Below are positions 35,601 through 44,141 of a stretch of 64,000 nucleotides of DNA, in pieces. The stretch's first letter is position 1. Each line of letters starts with the position of its first letter. A program made the translations under genes and the position numbers. Where the stretch lies: NCBI GenBank assembly GCA_964454645.1, contig CAYVTM010000001.1, positions 496,001 to 560,000 on the forward strand, written 5' to 3'. Source of the stretch: CAYVTM01 sp964454645 (GTDB lineage: Bacteria; Bacteroidota; Bacteroidia; Sphingobacteriales; Sphingobacteriaceae). Below the pieces are notes generated by a model, which saw only the letters and a program-made list of their open reading frames with translations, was not told where the DNA came from and did not search any database.

Positions 35601-38600
35601 GGGTTTTACAAGGATCGATTATCGTATCGTTATATACCGGCGGACCTCCATCCACAAACAAATCTTTTCCACAATCATTCGCCGGAGGGCTTTCCCTGAA
35701 TGAGATATCATCAAATGCGAACTTTACATGGTCACTACTCTCCACCTCTATTAAGAGTTGAACCTCCTCTGTGGGGCCACTATAGGAGGGAGACAACCAT
35801 GAAGCAGAAAAATGAGTCCAATTATTATCCATAATAGTACTGAATTCTCCAATAACATCGTTGTTTACCTTTAAATAAATGACCTGATTCCTTACGTCAG
35901 CACCACTCCAAGTGTCAGTGAAAGGTAAATTATACCATACCGAAAAGGTATAATTTGTATTGGATTTGACCTTAACCTCTTGGGTCCATTGTTTCTCTAA
36001 GTGATTATGAACCGTAGTAGAGTAGAAATAATCGTATGAAGGATATGAATGATCGGTAATTTTATGAGAATCATATTGATTACTGGCATGTTTCATATTT
36101 ATCCGGTCTATAAAACGACGATTGACAGAAGTACCATTGCAGGTTACGTTAAAATCACATTCATCAACCAAAATCTGAGGGCTACTTAAACCGTTATAAA
36201 AAGCAGGAAATCCACTTGTGTTTGTAAAACCAAGTGGAATATCATACAACCGGAAATCACCGTTCACCACTAAATTCACACTGTCTCCACAATCATTACA
36301 AGCACTTAACGGGAAGTTGAATATTGTACCTTCTACAATTTCCGACCCGTATCTTACATTTACTCCGGAAAAGTACTGAAAGAACGCTCTGATCTTAAAC
36401 CTGTATGCACCGTCTCCATCCGGTTGTTGGGCATAAGGAAGCAGGTCAGTAAAACCGAGCAGGTCATTGAAATCGTAGTTTGAATTTGGGTCAACGATTT
36501 TAAACACCATCTCCTGTGCCAGCGGCGTATTAGTAGTATTTTTAAAGAACCTGTATCTTACTTCGTGATTAGAGTATGCAGTGCGCTTTAAAACCAGATC
36601 GTCAGTCCCGAAAATACTTTCCATACGAGATGTAAAATAACGGCTGGTACTTATATCAGGCAGCTCATAATTAATGCTGCCGGTATTATAAAATTCACCT
36701 CCAAATACTCCGGGATCAGGATAATACCAATTCGGATTGAAGAAAAAGATATCCGTTAAAAAATAATCCAGATCCTTGGTAAGCTTTTGAACAGGGCTTC
36801 CGCAATTATCCATAAAGCTAGGCAAGAAACACGCTCCCATACTAATTCTATTCAAGATAACATTGCTGGTTATTATCGTCTCATAAATAGCTTCAGCTCT
36901 TAGCGTAAATTCAAGCAATGGAGTTAAACTGTTATTATCATGATCGTAATGCGCTTTTATTGAAAAAGAGTTTTCTTCCTGGTCGGGCAACCCGTTTATA
37001 GAAGTAAAGTACTTTATTTTGTTATATGCAAAGCCTGTCGGATATGCAGTTGTATTCAGGAAAGTAAACCTTAACGTATTTAAATCTCCCGTATTTTTCA
37101 GTTCGAAGGTATGCGGAGTCACTTGTTCCCACTCAAATAGTGTTTGAATATTATCCGCAAGAAAATATTGCTGAATCCGGCTGTTTAAAACGGTTGCACT
37201 GCCTGTTATAGCATCCACATCTACCGGCTGAGTTACAGGATCAAATTTTCCGTTGACGGCTAAGAAGGTAAAAAACTTTAAGAAATTTTGAGCCTGAACA
37301 GTAGGTTCACAAACTTTTATAAATGTACAATCAGAAATGTTGATAGTGGTAACACCCGAAATATCCAGCGTGTCTATTGGTATACTATTGGAACTAAGCC
37401 CCACTATCATCTTTCCTATATACTCGTTGGGGGTTTGATTTCCATTTTTTTGCAGATCATATATTTTTAATATACGGTATGTATTCCCCGTTGCTCCGGT
37501 ATTGGTCCAATTGTACGATGTGGAGCCCGGTAAAGTAATACTGATATACTTTGCAGGCGTATTGACTCCATCATAAAACGAACCTGTAAGTGTTAGATTT
37601 CCATTCGATAAAGCAGGATCCCAGTTATAAGATATATAGGTGGCATCAACCGTAGATCCTCTTACATCGTCATACAAATCTTTCGTAAACTCATTATAAT
37701 TCCGAAGGGTATTTATATCTTTCAGCTTAAAGTCCCTCGCAAAGCGATCGAGAAGGAATTGCATATTGGTGAGTTTAGGACATTGTCCGGTAAGCGTTAC
37801 CGAATTATACTGATAGGTATTTGTGAGTACTGAAGAAGGGTTAACACTTTGATCCCATGCCTGGTAATTTACAGAGACAATATCCGTGATGTTTCTGAAA
37901 CGGCGTAACTTATCTTTATAATATGTATTCGTATTATTGTTGCAGGGTTGATCAGAGCTATAATATGGGTCGGAAGAATAGGAAGGAGGGCTTGATACAA
38001 ACCCGTTAACCGCATATGCATCGAAGAATGGATTTTCGATACAACCATTATAGCAATTGCCCGTTTCAATAGCAAAACTATGCAATATATTTTGCTCAAT
38101 CTCTCGTTTTAAGGAAAGGTAGAAATTCTTTAAGGTATTCCATTCCAGATCTTTTAGCTCGTTAGACGACCCTGTTCCAAAGTCATCACAATCCGAAGGA
38201 AGATTGGTGCCATAATACGTTCCGCAACGGTTCATAATGGCAGCAAATTCTTTCATCGTATAGTATTGCCCTCCTCCTTTGGAAATATAATTCGTCATTC
38301 TGTTCACCATTTCAGTCCTGTATCCGTAACCCAGTCCGCTCGTTTTAAAAAACGGATCGTTATCGAAGGGAGCAGTTGTGCTCAAGCATGCAATTACGAA
38401 AGAAGAGCTATGAGAATCGGAAACATACAAAGCACTATCATATTCATCGCTGCTCATCGGCTGGCCATTCCGGGCAATGTTTGTTTTACAACCTTGGTAA
38501 TAGCCATATTCGGGATGATATTGCACAAGCGCTTCTGCCCAGGAGGGTTCCCACCGGTTAATAAAATCCGCCAGGTTCGTTAAATGTTCGGGATAAACAT

Positions 38601-41184
38601 AATAAAAGTTCTCTCCATCGATTCCTGTTTCAGTAACTGGTTCCGAGACCGAAACCGGCGGGAAATATTCGTTATCGGCAACTCGCTGTAAATAAATTTT
38701 TGCTATATTCCCATTCTCATCTCTATACCGGTTATTAGGATATCTCCAGGATGCTCTTTGCGGATTAAAGCCTAACGACTTAGGTAATATATTATATTCA
38801 TTCAAAACGGATAACCTGAAGACGGTCATGTCTGCGTTCGGAGTAGATAAGTCTGCTAAATATTCTGCATACTGTCCTCCGGGACTAACATCACTCAACA
38901 TCATCTGATATAATATTTCACAATTACTAGTGTATTCGCAGGGTTTCCTGCATTCAGCAACAGCTCTGTCGTAGTCTGATTGAGAATGGAACGAATCAAC
39001 CTTTAAGCCGGCTATACATTCTTCGCAAGTATTTATATCACAATCCGTTGTATCAATTTTGGATATTTCCTCTGTAATAAATTCGCTGAAGCGTTTAATG
39101 CATGAATTATTTAGAGTATCTAAATACTGTTCAACATAATAATTAATCGCAGCATCATTTACTTTTAGCCGTTTACTGATAATATATTTTCCAATCGGCA
39201 GGGTTACTGAAATTGGGCTGATCGAACCGGGAGTATTACTTTCGCAACTGGTATTGAGTAAGGTTCCTCCAAAAACTGTTTTGAGGGTAGTCCCTTCCTG
39301 TGCATATTCATTTCCACATTCATCTTTAATGCTTATCTCTACATCATAAATACAATCAAAACAGATTGAATTGGGGCTTATGCAATTATCCGTATAATCT
39401 TGCGGTGTAATTGTATAGTTAAACGTATAATTACCTGATTCCGTTACCGTAAAATGTTTAAATAAATTAACAGAGTAATCATTAAAGTCGTTGTAACTAG
39501 ACAAGCTTTTCCCGTTATGATCTTTCATTAATAAATCGCTTGTAATCGTTACTCCCGAAGGCGGATTAATTGTCTGTAAATTATCGGGTACAGGGCCGGC
39601 TAAGGAAGTAGCTACCACTCTCCCCTTTTCATCGAGATAAGAGATACTTGCCTGCCCGTTAGGATCGATCACGGTATTTTTTCGGTACCTAATAGCATTA
39701 CCCGCTTCACTTCCGAAAAGCCGGTCAAGCTCTTCCTGATCGGGTTGAGCATATAAATAACGTGTTTCATGCCCCGATCCTAATTTCATATTTACCCCAA
39801 CACCTCCCTGCCTTACGATCCTGCCTGTATTGTCGGGACTATATTCAACTTGTGAAAAAGGATACCCCTCAGCATCCGGAAGGTAAGCCTGTTGTAATTC
39901 CATGTCAGGATTATCCGGGGAATAATATTTTGCAGCACCCGAAGAGTTATTCATCGGAGGCGTTGCAACTTCACAGTTTGAAACATCCAGATCAAAATGT
40001 TCCTTTACATAGGGATCGGTAGAATTATACCTGTTAAAATCAGGATAATATGATAAGTTCGAGGTAGAGGTTACAGTCGGTAATACCTGTATGGCAGGAC
40101 GACCCAAATAATCATATATAGATTCCTTTACGATTACATGATTATCGGTATTAATTTTAGTAGCTGTTTGGCGATTCCTAAGCGACCCATCAAAATAGCT
40201 GATTACTTCTTTTTTTTTGCCTTCTTCGGCAAAGGTACTGGAGTATTGCCAATTTTTATTGGTTTCGTGCCCACTGTGAAGAAAATAATTAGGAGATTTA
40301 CCGGCAATAGTACCATTCTCTGTAGCAGACCAGTTTCCCCATTGCGTTATCAGGCTTGAATTAAGGCTTCTACCTATACCTCGTACCCGATATACATAAT
40401 AACCATGTTCAGCTATCAGTGTTATTCTATAGTAAGGCTCTTTTATACGAACCCTCGTACTATTATTTTTAAAATTGATGTCGATATCTCCGGGTGACAA
40501 ATAAACAGACGGGGTATTCGTATAGTCATTTACAAACAGCCATTCTAGCTCATAGTCTTCTGCTCCCTCCAAACGGTTCCAATAAACTTCAAGTTCATCC
40601 TTCTGTGTATCTCCATTTAAATCAATTGCTGTATGTGATAATCCTGAAACAATATTGGCAGGAGCAAATTGGTAATATCTTTCTACTTCTATAATCGCTT
40701 CCAAAAAGATATTGACGGGCACAGAAGGTACAGAGTTACTTGTCAAATTATCTGTAATATCCAGAATCTCAACCTGAATTTCTTTAGCACCCGGTATAAG
40801 CAATACGGATTTATCATAATGGTCAACCGCTTCCGGATCGAACTGTACGGAAAGTGGCCTGGAAATATTTACTACTGAATTAGATTGGTCACGATATGTG
40901 ATTTCCAGCTCGAATGTATAATCAAACTTATCTATACCATTACTTAATACATGATTTACGCCTATTATTACACTACCATCGACTTTGTGATTGTAATAAG
41001 GAACCACAGGAGGATTTATGTATTTATCATCCTGAACAGTTACCGAATTATTTACTTCCAGCTCTTGACCAGCTTCGGGCAAACGATTAACGAAACGTTC
41101 AATTGATGCAAACGAATGAAATGAAACGGATGTCAGTATCAATGACTGAAACACTATCCTTAATATTTTTGTATACTTAACCAT
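29629..41184 (-). CDS. Giant RHS/YD-repeat polymorphic toxin with YCF48-like propeller insertion
   Basis: A 3851-aa exported protein. Order: signal peptide (~1-27); beta-rich N-region with an Fn3-like segment; wall segment with DYLGRPAIQVLPT; several beta domains; a carbohydrate-binding-like domain ending FAFDDISFRES (~1820); RHS repeats; an insertion of about 20 YCF48/BNR-like repeats (pattern GYAVGNxGxIxKTxDGGxxW) at ~1980-2885; RHS core again from SRFWYDQLGRIVASQNTRQ; RHS junction RFGFNGKENDNEVKGTGNQLDFGARIYDPRLGRWLSVDP; and a C-terminal tip of ~220 aa after FIDDDGKEPI. The tip is helical, Lys/Ala-rich (KAAELEKKVKNAAGDVAKQ) and unrecognised. RHS shells encapsulate the tip toxin and release it on autoproteolysis in known systems. 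Confidence 0.88.
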   Translation of the reverse strand: MVKYTKILRIVFQSLILTSVSFHSFASIERFVNRLPEAGQELEVNNSVTVQDDKYINPPVVPYYNHKVDGSVIIGVNHVLSNGIDKFDYTFELEITYRDQSNSVVNISRPLSVQFDPEAVDHYDKSVLLIPGAKEIQVEILDITDNLTSNSVPSVPVNIFLEAIIEVERYYQFAPANIVSGLSHTAIDLNGDTQKDELEVYWNRLEGAEDYELEWLFVNDYTNTPSVYLSPGDIDINFKNNSTRVRIKEPYYRITLIAEHGYYVYRVRGIGRSLNSSLITQWGNWSATENGTIAGKSPNYFLHSGHETNKNWQYSSTFAEEGKKKEVISYFDGSLRNRQTATKINTDNHVIVKESIYDYLGRPAIQVLPTVTSTSNLSYYPDFNRYNSTDPYVKEHFDLDVSNCEVATPPMNNSSGAAKYYSPDNPDMELQQAYLPDAEGYPFSQVEYSPDNTGRIVRQGGVGVNMKLGSGHETRYLYAQPDQEELDRLFGSEAGNAIRYRKNTVIDPNGQASISYLDEKGRVVATSLAGPVPDNLQTINPPSGVTITSDLLMKDHNGKSLSSYNDFNDYSVNLFKHFTVTESGNYTFNYTITPQDYTDNCISPNSICFDCIYDVEISIKDECGNEYAQEGTTLKTVFGGTLLNTSCESNTPGSISPISVTLPIGKYIISKRLKVNDAAINYYVEQYLDTLNNSCIKRFSEFITEEISKIDTTDCDINTCEECIAGLKVDSFHSQSDYDRAVAECRKPCEYTSNCEILYQMMLSDVSPGGQYAEYLADLSTPNADMTVFRLSVLNEYNILPKSLGFNPQRASWRYPNNRYRDENGNIAKIYLQRVADNEYFPPVSVSEPVTETGIDGENFYYVYPEHLTNLADFINRWEPSWAEALVQYHPEYGYYQGCKTNIARNGQPMSSDEYDSALYVSDSHSSSFVIACLSTTAPFDNDPFFKTSGLGYGYRTEMVNRMTNYISKGGGQYYTMKEFAAIMNRCGTYYGTNLPSDCDDFGTGSSNELKDLEWNTLKNFYLSLKREIEQNILHSFAIETGNCYNGCIENPFFDAYAVNGFVSSPPSYSSDPYYSSDQPCNNNTNTYYKDKLRRFRNITDIVSVNYQAWDQSVNPSSVLTNTYQYNSVTLTGQCPKLTNMQFLLDRFARDFKLKDINTLRNYNEFTKDLYDDVRGSTVDATYISYNWDPALSNGNLTLTGSFYDGVNTPAKYISITLPGSTSYNWTNTGATGNTYRILKIYDLQKNGNQTPNEYIGKMIVGLSSNSIPIDTLDISGVTTINISDCTFIKVCEPTVQAQNFLKFFTFLAVNGKFDPVTQPVDVDAITGSATVLNSRIQQYFLADNIQTLFEWEQVTPHTFELKNTGDLNTLRFTFLNTTAYPTGFAYNKIKYFTSINGLPDQEENSFSIKAHYDHDNNSLTPLLEFTLRAEAIYETIITSNVILNRISMGACFLPSFMDNCGSPVQKLTKDLDYFLTDIFFFNPNWYYPDPGVFGGEFYNTGSINYELPDISTSRYFTSRMESIFGTDDLVLKRTAYSNHEVRYRFFKNTTNTPLAQEMVFKIVDPNSNYDFNDLLGFTDLLPYAQQPDGDGAYRFKIRAFFQYFSGVNVRYGSEIVEGTIFNFPLSACNDCGDSVNLVVNGDFRLYDIPLGFTNTSGFPAFYNGLSSPQILVDECDFNVTCNGTSVNRRFIDRINMKHASNQYDSHKITDHSYPSYDYFYSTTVHNHLEKQWTQEVKVKSNTNYTFSVWYNLPFTDTWSGADVRNQVIYLKVNNDVIGEFSTIMDNNWTHFSASWLSPSYSGPTEEVQLLIEVESSDHVKFAFDDISFRESPPANDCGKDLFVDGGPPVYNDTIIDPCKTQLYANAYTNATYLYTSYIDSIKRDIRQHLYENCMSPVEQFTKQNLLNEYHYTLYYYDQAGNLIKTVPPQGVNFITDPAKLSKIKQDRYNGKQTVFTEHDYCTTYEYNSLNQLISQSMPDHTFTNSWDVTASTGLPSNLVINGVNFVSSGDGYLIGNIGADGYIYMTNDGGASWTQLTSIGVPDLKAIHMTSTTVGYAVGSDGTLIKTTNGGVIWNTLGTGITNEVSDLYFSSTTSKGVIAGKNGLMRYTNDGGLNWSNSTGISASHHISKLSFETDQVGVACGYTSNGGIGVIYKTTNYGQSWTQTTNFYGLPLNHFYNVDDYTIFAVGNDGYVLVSYGSGGDWEYVPSNTNADLIKCVAYHNGNSYTLIAVTSTGALMRSINGGTAWNPITPSGSPFIRDVHMADNGGSYIYIVGDNGEMFMSADGGDSWNVINTTLAINLYAVSVVSDNSVFIGGEDAQLYYSADEGNSWMQIEDANFTATDPIVQIDALDEQSVNLLLDDGNGRYIVTVRDAQNSPNAIWTDVSIYNISVLSHYKSDKNYAIAIGSDEHTVYSENFGDTWTSPHHIGVMPAAVLMLSDMALLCDMDGVQYFLMDQGTNAAPLGGNLVPVRMNSIYYVPQTSNIISVGNNGTVWYSNNNAASWYFVKSGTNAQLNDVVFYNSSNGIVVGNTGTVLRTTTGMYGNWTQLNTGITTHLNAVKYNPANQYSLLLSGESGKIVSMSSINSGNTWSFSSAAPASAGGVNLTDLVIFNTNHVLAIGNAGKIIRSTNLGSSFAAVTDVSPPVLNALHLIPNTQLGYAVGNTGKIYKTNDRGISWTPSPSGVAVDLNGVSFFSADTGFVIGKTGTLRKTVNGGLSWSSVTTGTTADLNKIFIDPSTNYGYVVGNNATFLRTANRGSSWSTATTITSPTSIHLRGVMFQEEIGYAVGTTGRFLKSINHGQSWTTLNSGVSVDLNDVYFRDQLTGYAVGNSGKILKTNDGGATFTTEASGTTSALNDISFSSFYNGVIAGASGLSLHLSDNTRRYSSRFWYDQLGRIVASQNTRQYMLDRYSYTLYDYLNRIIEVGELEASSNISANYVNGRLDQGLFESWISANSKYEVAGTRYDTKFSLLPKAVLDPKNLRNRVAYTYFEKVDDANALTFDHATHYSYDIHGNVDTLIQDFRSLEELNSRYKKIVYSYDLISGKVNEVSYQKGQTDQFYHKYEYDGDNRILNTSTSKDGVIWERDAKYFYYHHGPLARVELGDVQLQGIDYAYTLQGWLKGVNSTMLLSQNDIGKDNGTGANTPGELHAKFGSDVYGYTLGYYGQDNEFNDYSAIHPDFKYNEDLSFEANIEGTPLNDPAYSPGLYNGNIRHMFTSLSKFNSSDDDIVFARSFKYDQLNRISEAKRFIDLDRGSNTIGVSETNKHYEIFTYDGNGNILTVERMDEDENALDRLTYNYETNGYLQSTNKLSYVSDNVNTSYTADIEDQSDPNYQYDPVGNLIYDAQEYIEEIVWTASGKISKIIRGEGLANIEYEYDASGNRISKLVKPKSPNNPNHPADERYWEYSYYVRDASGNILAIYSRKIDPEDEGDAYLYHQYITLSEVPVYGSSRLGVWMPERHLWRASFSVDSYDEESGTYGNKVLDAIYPSYSLENEGVFKRYLGEKRYELTNHLGNVLTVISDMKIYDDNKVSGLNLADIRSAQEYYVFGMPITDRQYNSDQYRFGFNGKENDNEVKGTGNQLDFGARIYDPRLGRWLSVDPMAHKYPHISPYAFTVNNPIIFIDDDGKEPITAIIDALTAFAVEAGMDFTENYILNNMDAEQAFAAIDWGNAAIEGAKSYTVSLVFTGLGSVKALKKAASSKVGRVTIEFTSNLTAELVKAYNAGELTTDGILDFTKVEAVMGNKFEGALIEALVSQGFNEKAAELEKKVKNAAGDVAKQEAKLAKNIKSEATGKATKETVANRTKKVDNAQKKLVKTISKNAGFSILKETAGKSTARGYEQIMPR

Positions 41185-41188
41185 AAAG

Positions 41189-41935
41189 CTATTTTTTAGC
41201 AGGAAACTTGTAATGATTATATAGACGAAACGATTTATATTTAATAGCAGGAGCCATATCTGTATTCTTTATTAAAACATATTCGGATAATTGGAATTCT
41301 TTTGATGCAAATACGGGATTAAAAGAAAACCCGTGATAGAGAATTTCAACTCTGGGCTTAGTTACGCCATAAATATTAGTATGATCAGATTGTTCATTAA
41401 AATACACTATTAATTTTTTCAATATTTTTAAACGCGGGTCAATTGTGATTTCAATAACTGAAAAATCACCGGACTGATCATTAAATGTTAATTTATATAT
41501 ATGATTTTTGTCCGCTGATTTTGTAAAATAAATATTTTCACACAATGCAATCACTTTACTTATGTTCCAATCTCCTATGGGCGTACTCGCTACCGCATTC
41601 GAAATAATCATCGATTTGTTTTCATGATCAATATCTATTTTATATTCGGTATCCACGTAACTTTCTATACCCATTATATAACTATGAATGAGTTTGCCAT
41701 TTTTCCTGTAATAACCACTATCCGAAAGTTCAATAACTTTTGAATGATGATCAGAAAACTTATTGTATATAATCTTACAATTGTATTTCTCTTTATTGAA
41801 AAAAGTAGAATTAACCGCTTCTATATCTTTTACTGCCGAAAGCTTTATCTCCTCTTGTTTAACAGGCATGCTTTGTGCTACAGACAATGACACATAAAAC
41901 ACACAAAATATATTGAAAAGAAGTATCTTAATCAT
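41189..41935 (-). CDS. Secreted protein of unknown function within the RHS operon
   Basis: A 249-aa protein (Met at 41935; the frame extends to 41983 overlapping the upstream gene). Signal peptide IKILLFNIFCVFYVSLSVAQS; mature part has an alternating beta pattern and ends in RLYNHYKFPAKK. It resembles outer-membrane lipoprotein carrier-like or DUF4412-like beta-sheets only in general pattern, so I assign no family. It lies 4 bp before the giant RHS gene and 7 bp after the propeller/PKD gene, so it is part of the operon and perhaps a periplasmic chaperone for the RHS protein (inference). Confidence 0.65.
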   Translation of the reverse strand: MIKILLFNIFCVFYVSLSVAQSMPVKQEEIKLSAVKDIEAVNSTFFNKEKYNCKIIYNKFSDHHSKVIELSDSGYYRKNGKLIHSYIMGIESYVDTEYKIDIDHENKSMIISNAVASTPIGDWNISKVIALCENIYFTKSADKNHIYKLTFNDQSGDFSVIEITIDPRLKILKKLIVYFNEQSDHTNIYGVTKPRVEILYHGFSFNPVFASKEFQLSEYVLIKNTDMAPAIKYKSFRLYNHYKFPAKK

Positions 41936-41942
41936 CCTTAAA

Positions 41943-44138
41943 TTATTTCTTAATGTTTTTTCTACTCTCTTTAATGGTTTCAACCCCTTTAGCGGTTTCT
42001 TTTTTTACGCGTACCAAAGCTCCGTCTTCATCGTATTCATAAAAGGTAGCGTAATTCTGATTATCAAGTTCTGCCACTAACCTCATATTGGCAGGGTCAT
42101 AAACAAATGATTTCATATTAGCATCAAAAGGAACGATCCGTATATCGTCAAAAAAGGCTTCCAGATCAGAGTCGTCAGATTCGTTCTTTAACCCTATCTT
42201 AATATGTTGAGCATCATTTGGAATAAAGAAGCTTTGTTCAATTTTTTGCCAGCCATCAATAATTTCACCGGATGGAGAGAAAGTATACAGCGCTGAGTTT
42301 CCGACAAAACTCACTTGTATCTTTGCATCATCGTAAGTAGTAAAATTTGTAGTTCCTGAAACCTGTTTTACCCATGCAGATAAGACATAGGTCTTACCAA
42401 CTGTCGGGGCAAAGGAACTGATACAATCTTCACACAGTACAGGGGGGACACAATCGTTTACATATATTAAGGTTGAAACCTCTTTTTCGCAATTTCCGGG
42501 ATATGAAATGCTTAATTGTACTTCATACTCCCCCATTTGTGGAAATGTAAATTCGGGTTGTGGTAATGTGGAATAATATTGATTCGTACCATCAATGAAA
42601 GTCCAGTTATAAGTAGCGTAAGGAACATCCTCAAATTGTGAACAGGCAAAAGTTAAGCGCTCTCCTGCACAAACATTCGAGTTTACTAAGATAATTCCCG
42701 AATTAAACCAAAGCCTCGCCAGAGTAACCCCCCTCTGCCCGGAATTAGCAAACATAAAATTCGAATTACAAATAGAACTTATAAGCTCTCCATCCTCGAG
42801 TAAATTACCCAGTACATAAGCATTATCGAAATTGTCAAATACGATATCCCTTGCTGAAAAGCTCCCTGTAGTACTTGGTACAGATGTGGATATCCAATCA
42901 TAAGTACCGTTTGCCTGATATTTAATTATATTATAAGACGAATGTGTAAAAGCTGAGTTATCGGTTTTACCTACTAAATAGAAATTCCCATACGAATCAA
43001 CTCCTGAGCCTATCTTTTTATCAGCTGTATATAATTCATACGAATTATCCTCATCATTCTTAGCCCATAATAAGTTCCCCGTCGGGTTATATTTGGCAAC
43101 AAAGCCTTCATGATCATTTGGAGTACTCAGAGTCATCGAGCCTAAATTCAGCGACATGTGGTAAACTCCTGTTATGTATATGTTATCAAAAGGATCGATT
43201 TGTAGAATTCCCGGTCGATCATCTCCTTCCCCATCTAATATCTTAACCCATTCAAGGGCGCCGGCCGAAGATTCATATTTAACCAGAAAATGATCCCAGA
43301 CAGTTGCATACCTTGTAATACCGCTCTCAAATTCTAAAATTCCACCGAATAATCCGGTTATATAAACATCTCCTGACCGGTCACAAGCTAGACCTGTAAA
43401 ATGAAATAACCTGTCATTTTCGTATGGAATATCAGTGCTTTTAATGAGCTTAGCCCATTGAAATGCGGGTTGGTTGAGGATTAAATCATGGTTATATTTC
43501 AGGATAAGTCCCTGCTCGTCAATTTCTGAGAATTGAAAACTTTCCGTGCCGAAGTCAACTTGTCTTGGGGCATTCGCATTATCTAATGTTGCGCCAACAT
43601 ATATGTTATAATTTTCATCGACATCAATCGCTACCGGGTAAATAATATCTGTATTAGCATTAGAATTCAAAGACCATTCGTAATTACCTGAAGAATCAAA
43701 AGCGGCGATTACGATATCGGCACTATTAGCTGTGTTCGAAGGAATTGTAGGGGTTGATTCATCTAAATAAACATTATTTCTAAACTGGGCAACAAAATAA
43801 TATCTGCCATTGGGAAGTACCTTCAAAATGGGTTCTTCATCAAAATCCCCTTCCGAGAATTTTATCCACAATAAATTTCCAACCGGATTCACCTTGGCTA
43901 CAAATACACCTTGGGTCATAACGATTGGGTCAGGAGCTTGTCCCATAAAAACAGGATCCCCGTTATAACGTGCCAGGACATAGCAATTGCCCAAATTATC
44001 GATTCCGATTGATTGAGCGCGCACCTCACTTTCATCACTGATCTTAATCCATTGATAAGGCAGTATCTCCTGTGCTAAGCTCTGATTAATACTTATAAAG
44101 CAAAAAGTTACAAATGCAATTATTAGTCTCGTTTTCAT
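41943..44138 (-). CDS. Secreted beta-propeller/PKD protein with RHS-type C-terminal tail
   Basis: A 731-aa exported protein. Signal peptide at 1-22; residues ~25-470 are SBBP-like propeller repeats (each with VAKYNPTGNLLWA-type and YNIYVGATLD-type motifs); ~475-560 a PKD domain (TFIDGTNQYYSTLPQPEFTFPQMGEYEVQLSI); ~575-690 a carbohydrate-binding-like domain (GKTYVLSAWVKQ ... FFDDIRIVPFD); then MKSFVYDPANMRLVAELDNQNYATFYEYDEDGALVRVKKET, an RHS/YD-like tail. That tail normally sits at the end of the large SpvB-like partner proteins in this type of locus; here it is on a separate gene 3 bp downstream of the partner. Confidence 0.8.
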   Translation of the reverse strand: MKTRLIIAFVTFCFISINQSLAQEILPYQWIKISDESEVRAQSIGIDNLGNCYVLARYNGDPVFMGQAPDPIVMTQGVFVAKVNPVGNLLWIKFSEGDFDEEPILKVLPNGRYYFVAQFRNNVYLDESTPTIPSNTANSADIVIAAFDSSGNYEWSLNSNANTDIIYPVAIDVDENYNIYVGATLDNANAPRQVDFGTESFQFSEIDEQGLILKYNHDLILNQPAFQWAKLIKSTDIPYENDRLFHFTGLACDRSGDVYITGLFGGILEFESGITRYATVWDHFLVKYESSAGALEWVKILDGEGDDRPGILQIDPFDNIYITGVYHMSLNLGSMTLSTPNDHEGFVAKYNPTGNLLWAKNDEDNSYELYTADKKIGSGVDSYGNFYLVGKTDNSAFTHSSYNIIKYQANGTYDWISTSVPSTTGSFSARDIVFDNFDNAYVLGNLLEDGELISSICNSNFMFANSGQRGVTLARLWFNSGIILVNSNVCAGERLTFACSQFEDVPYATYNWTFIDGTNQYYSTLPQPEFTFPQMGEYEVQLSISYPGNCEKEVSTLIYVNDCVPPVLCEDCISSFAPTVGKTYVLSAWVKQVSGTTNFTTYDDAKIQVSFVGNSALYTFSPSGEIIDGWQKIEQSFFIPNDAQHIKIGLKNESDDSDLEAFFDDIRIVPFDANMKSFVYDPANMRLVAELDNQNYATFYEYDEDGALVRVKKETAKGVETIKESRKNIKK

Positions 44139-44141
44139 ATA

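Noticed and set aside
38266..38583. Plus-strand frames of 60-120 codons inside the giant RHS gene and the SpvB-like gene
   Set aside because: They lie antisense to long, well-supported coding regions and show no recognisable domains.
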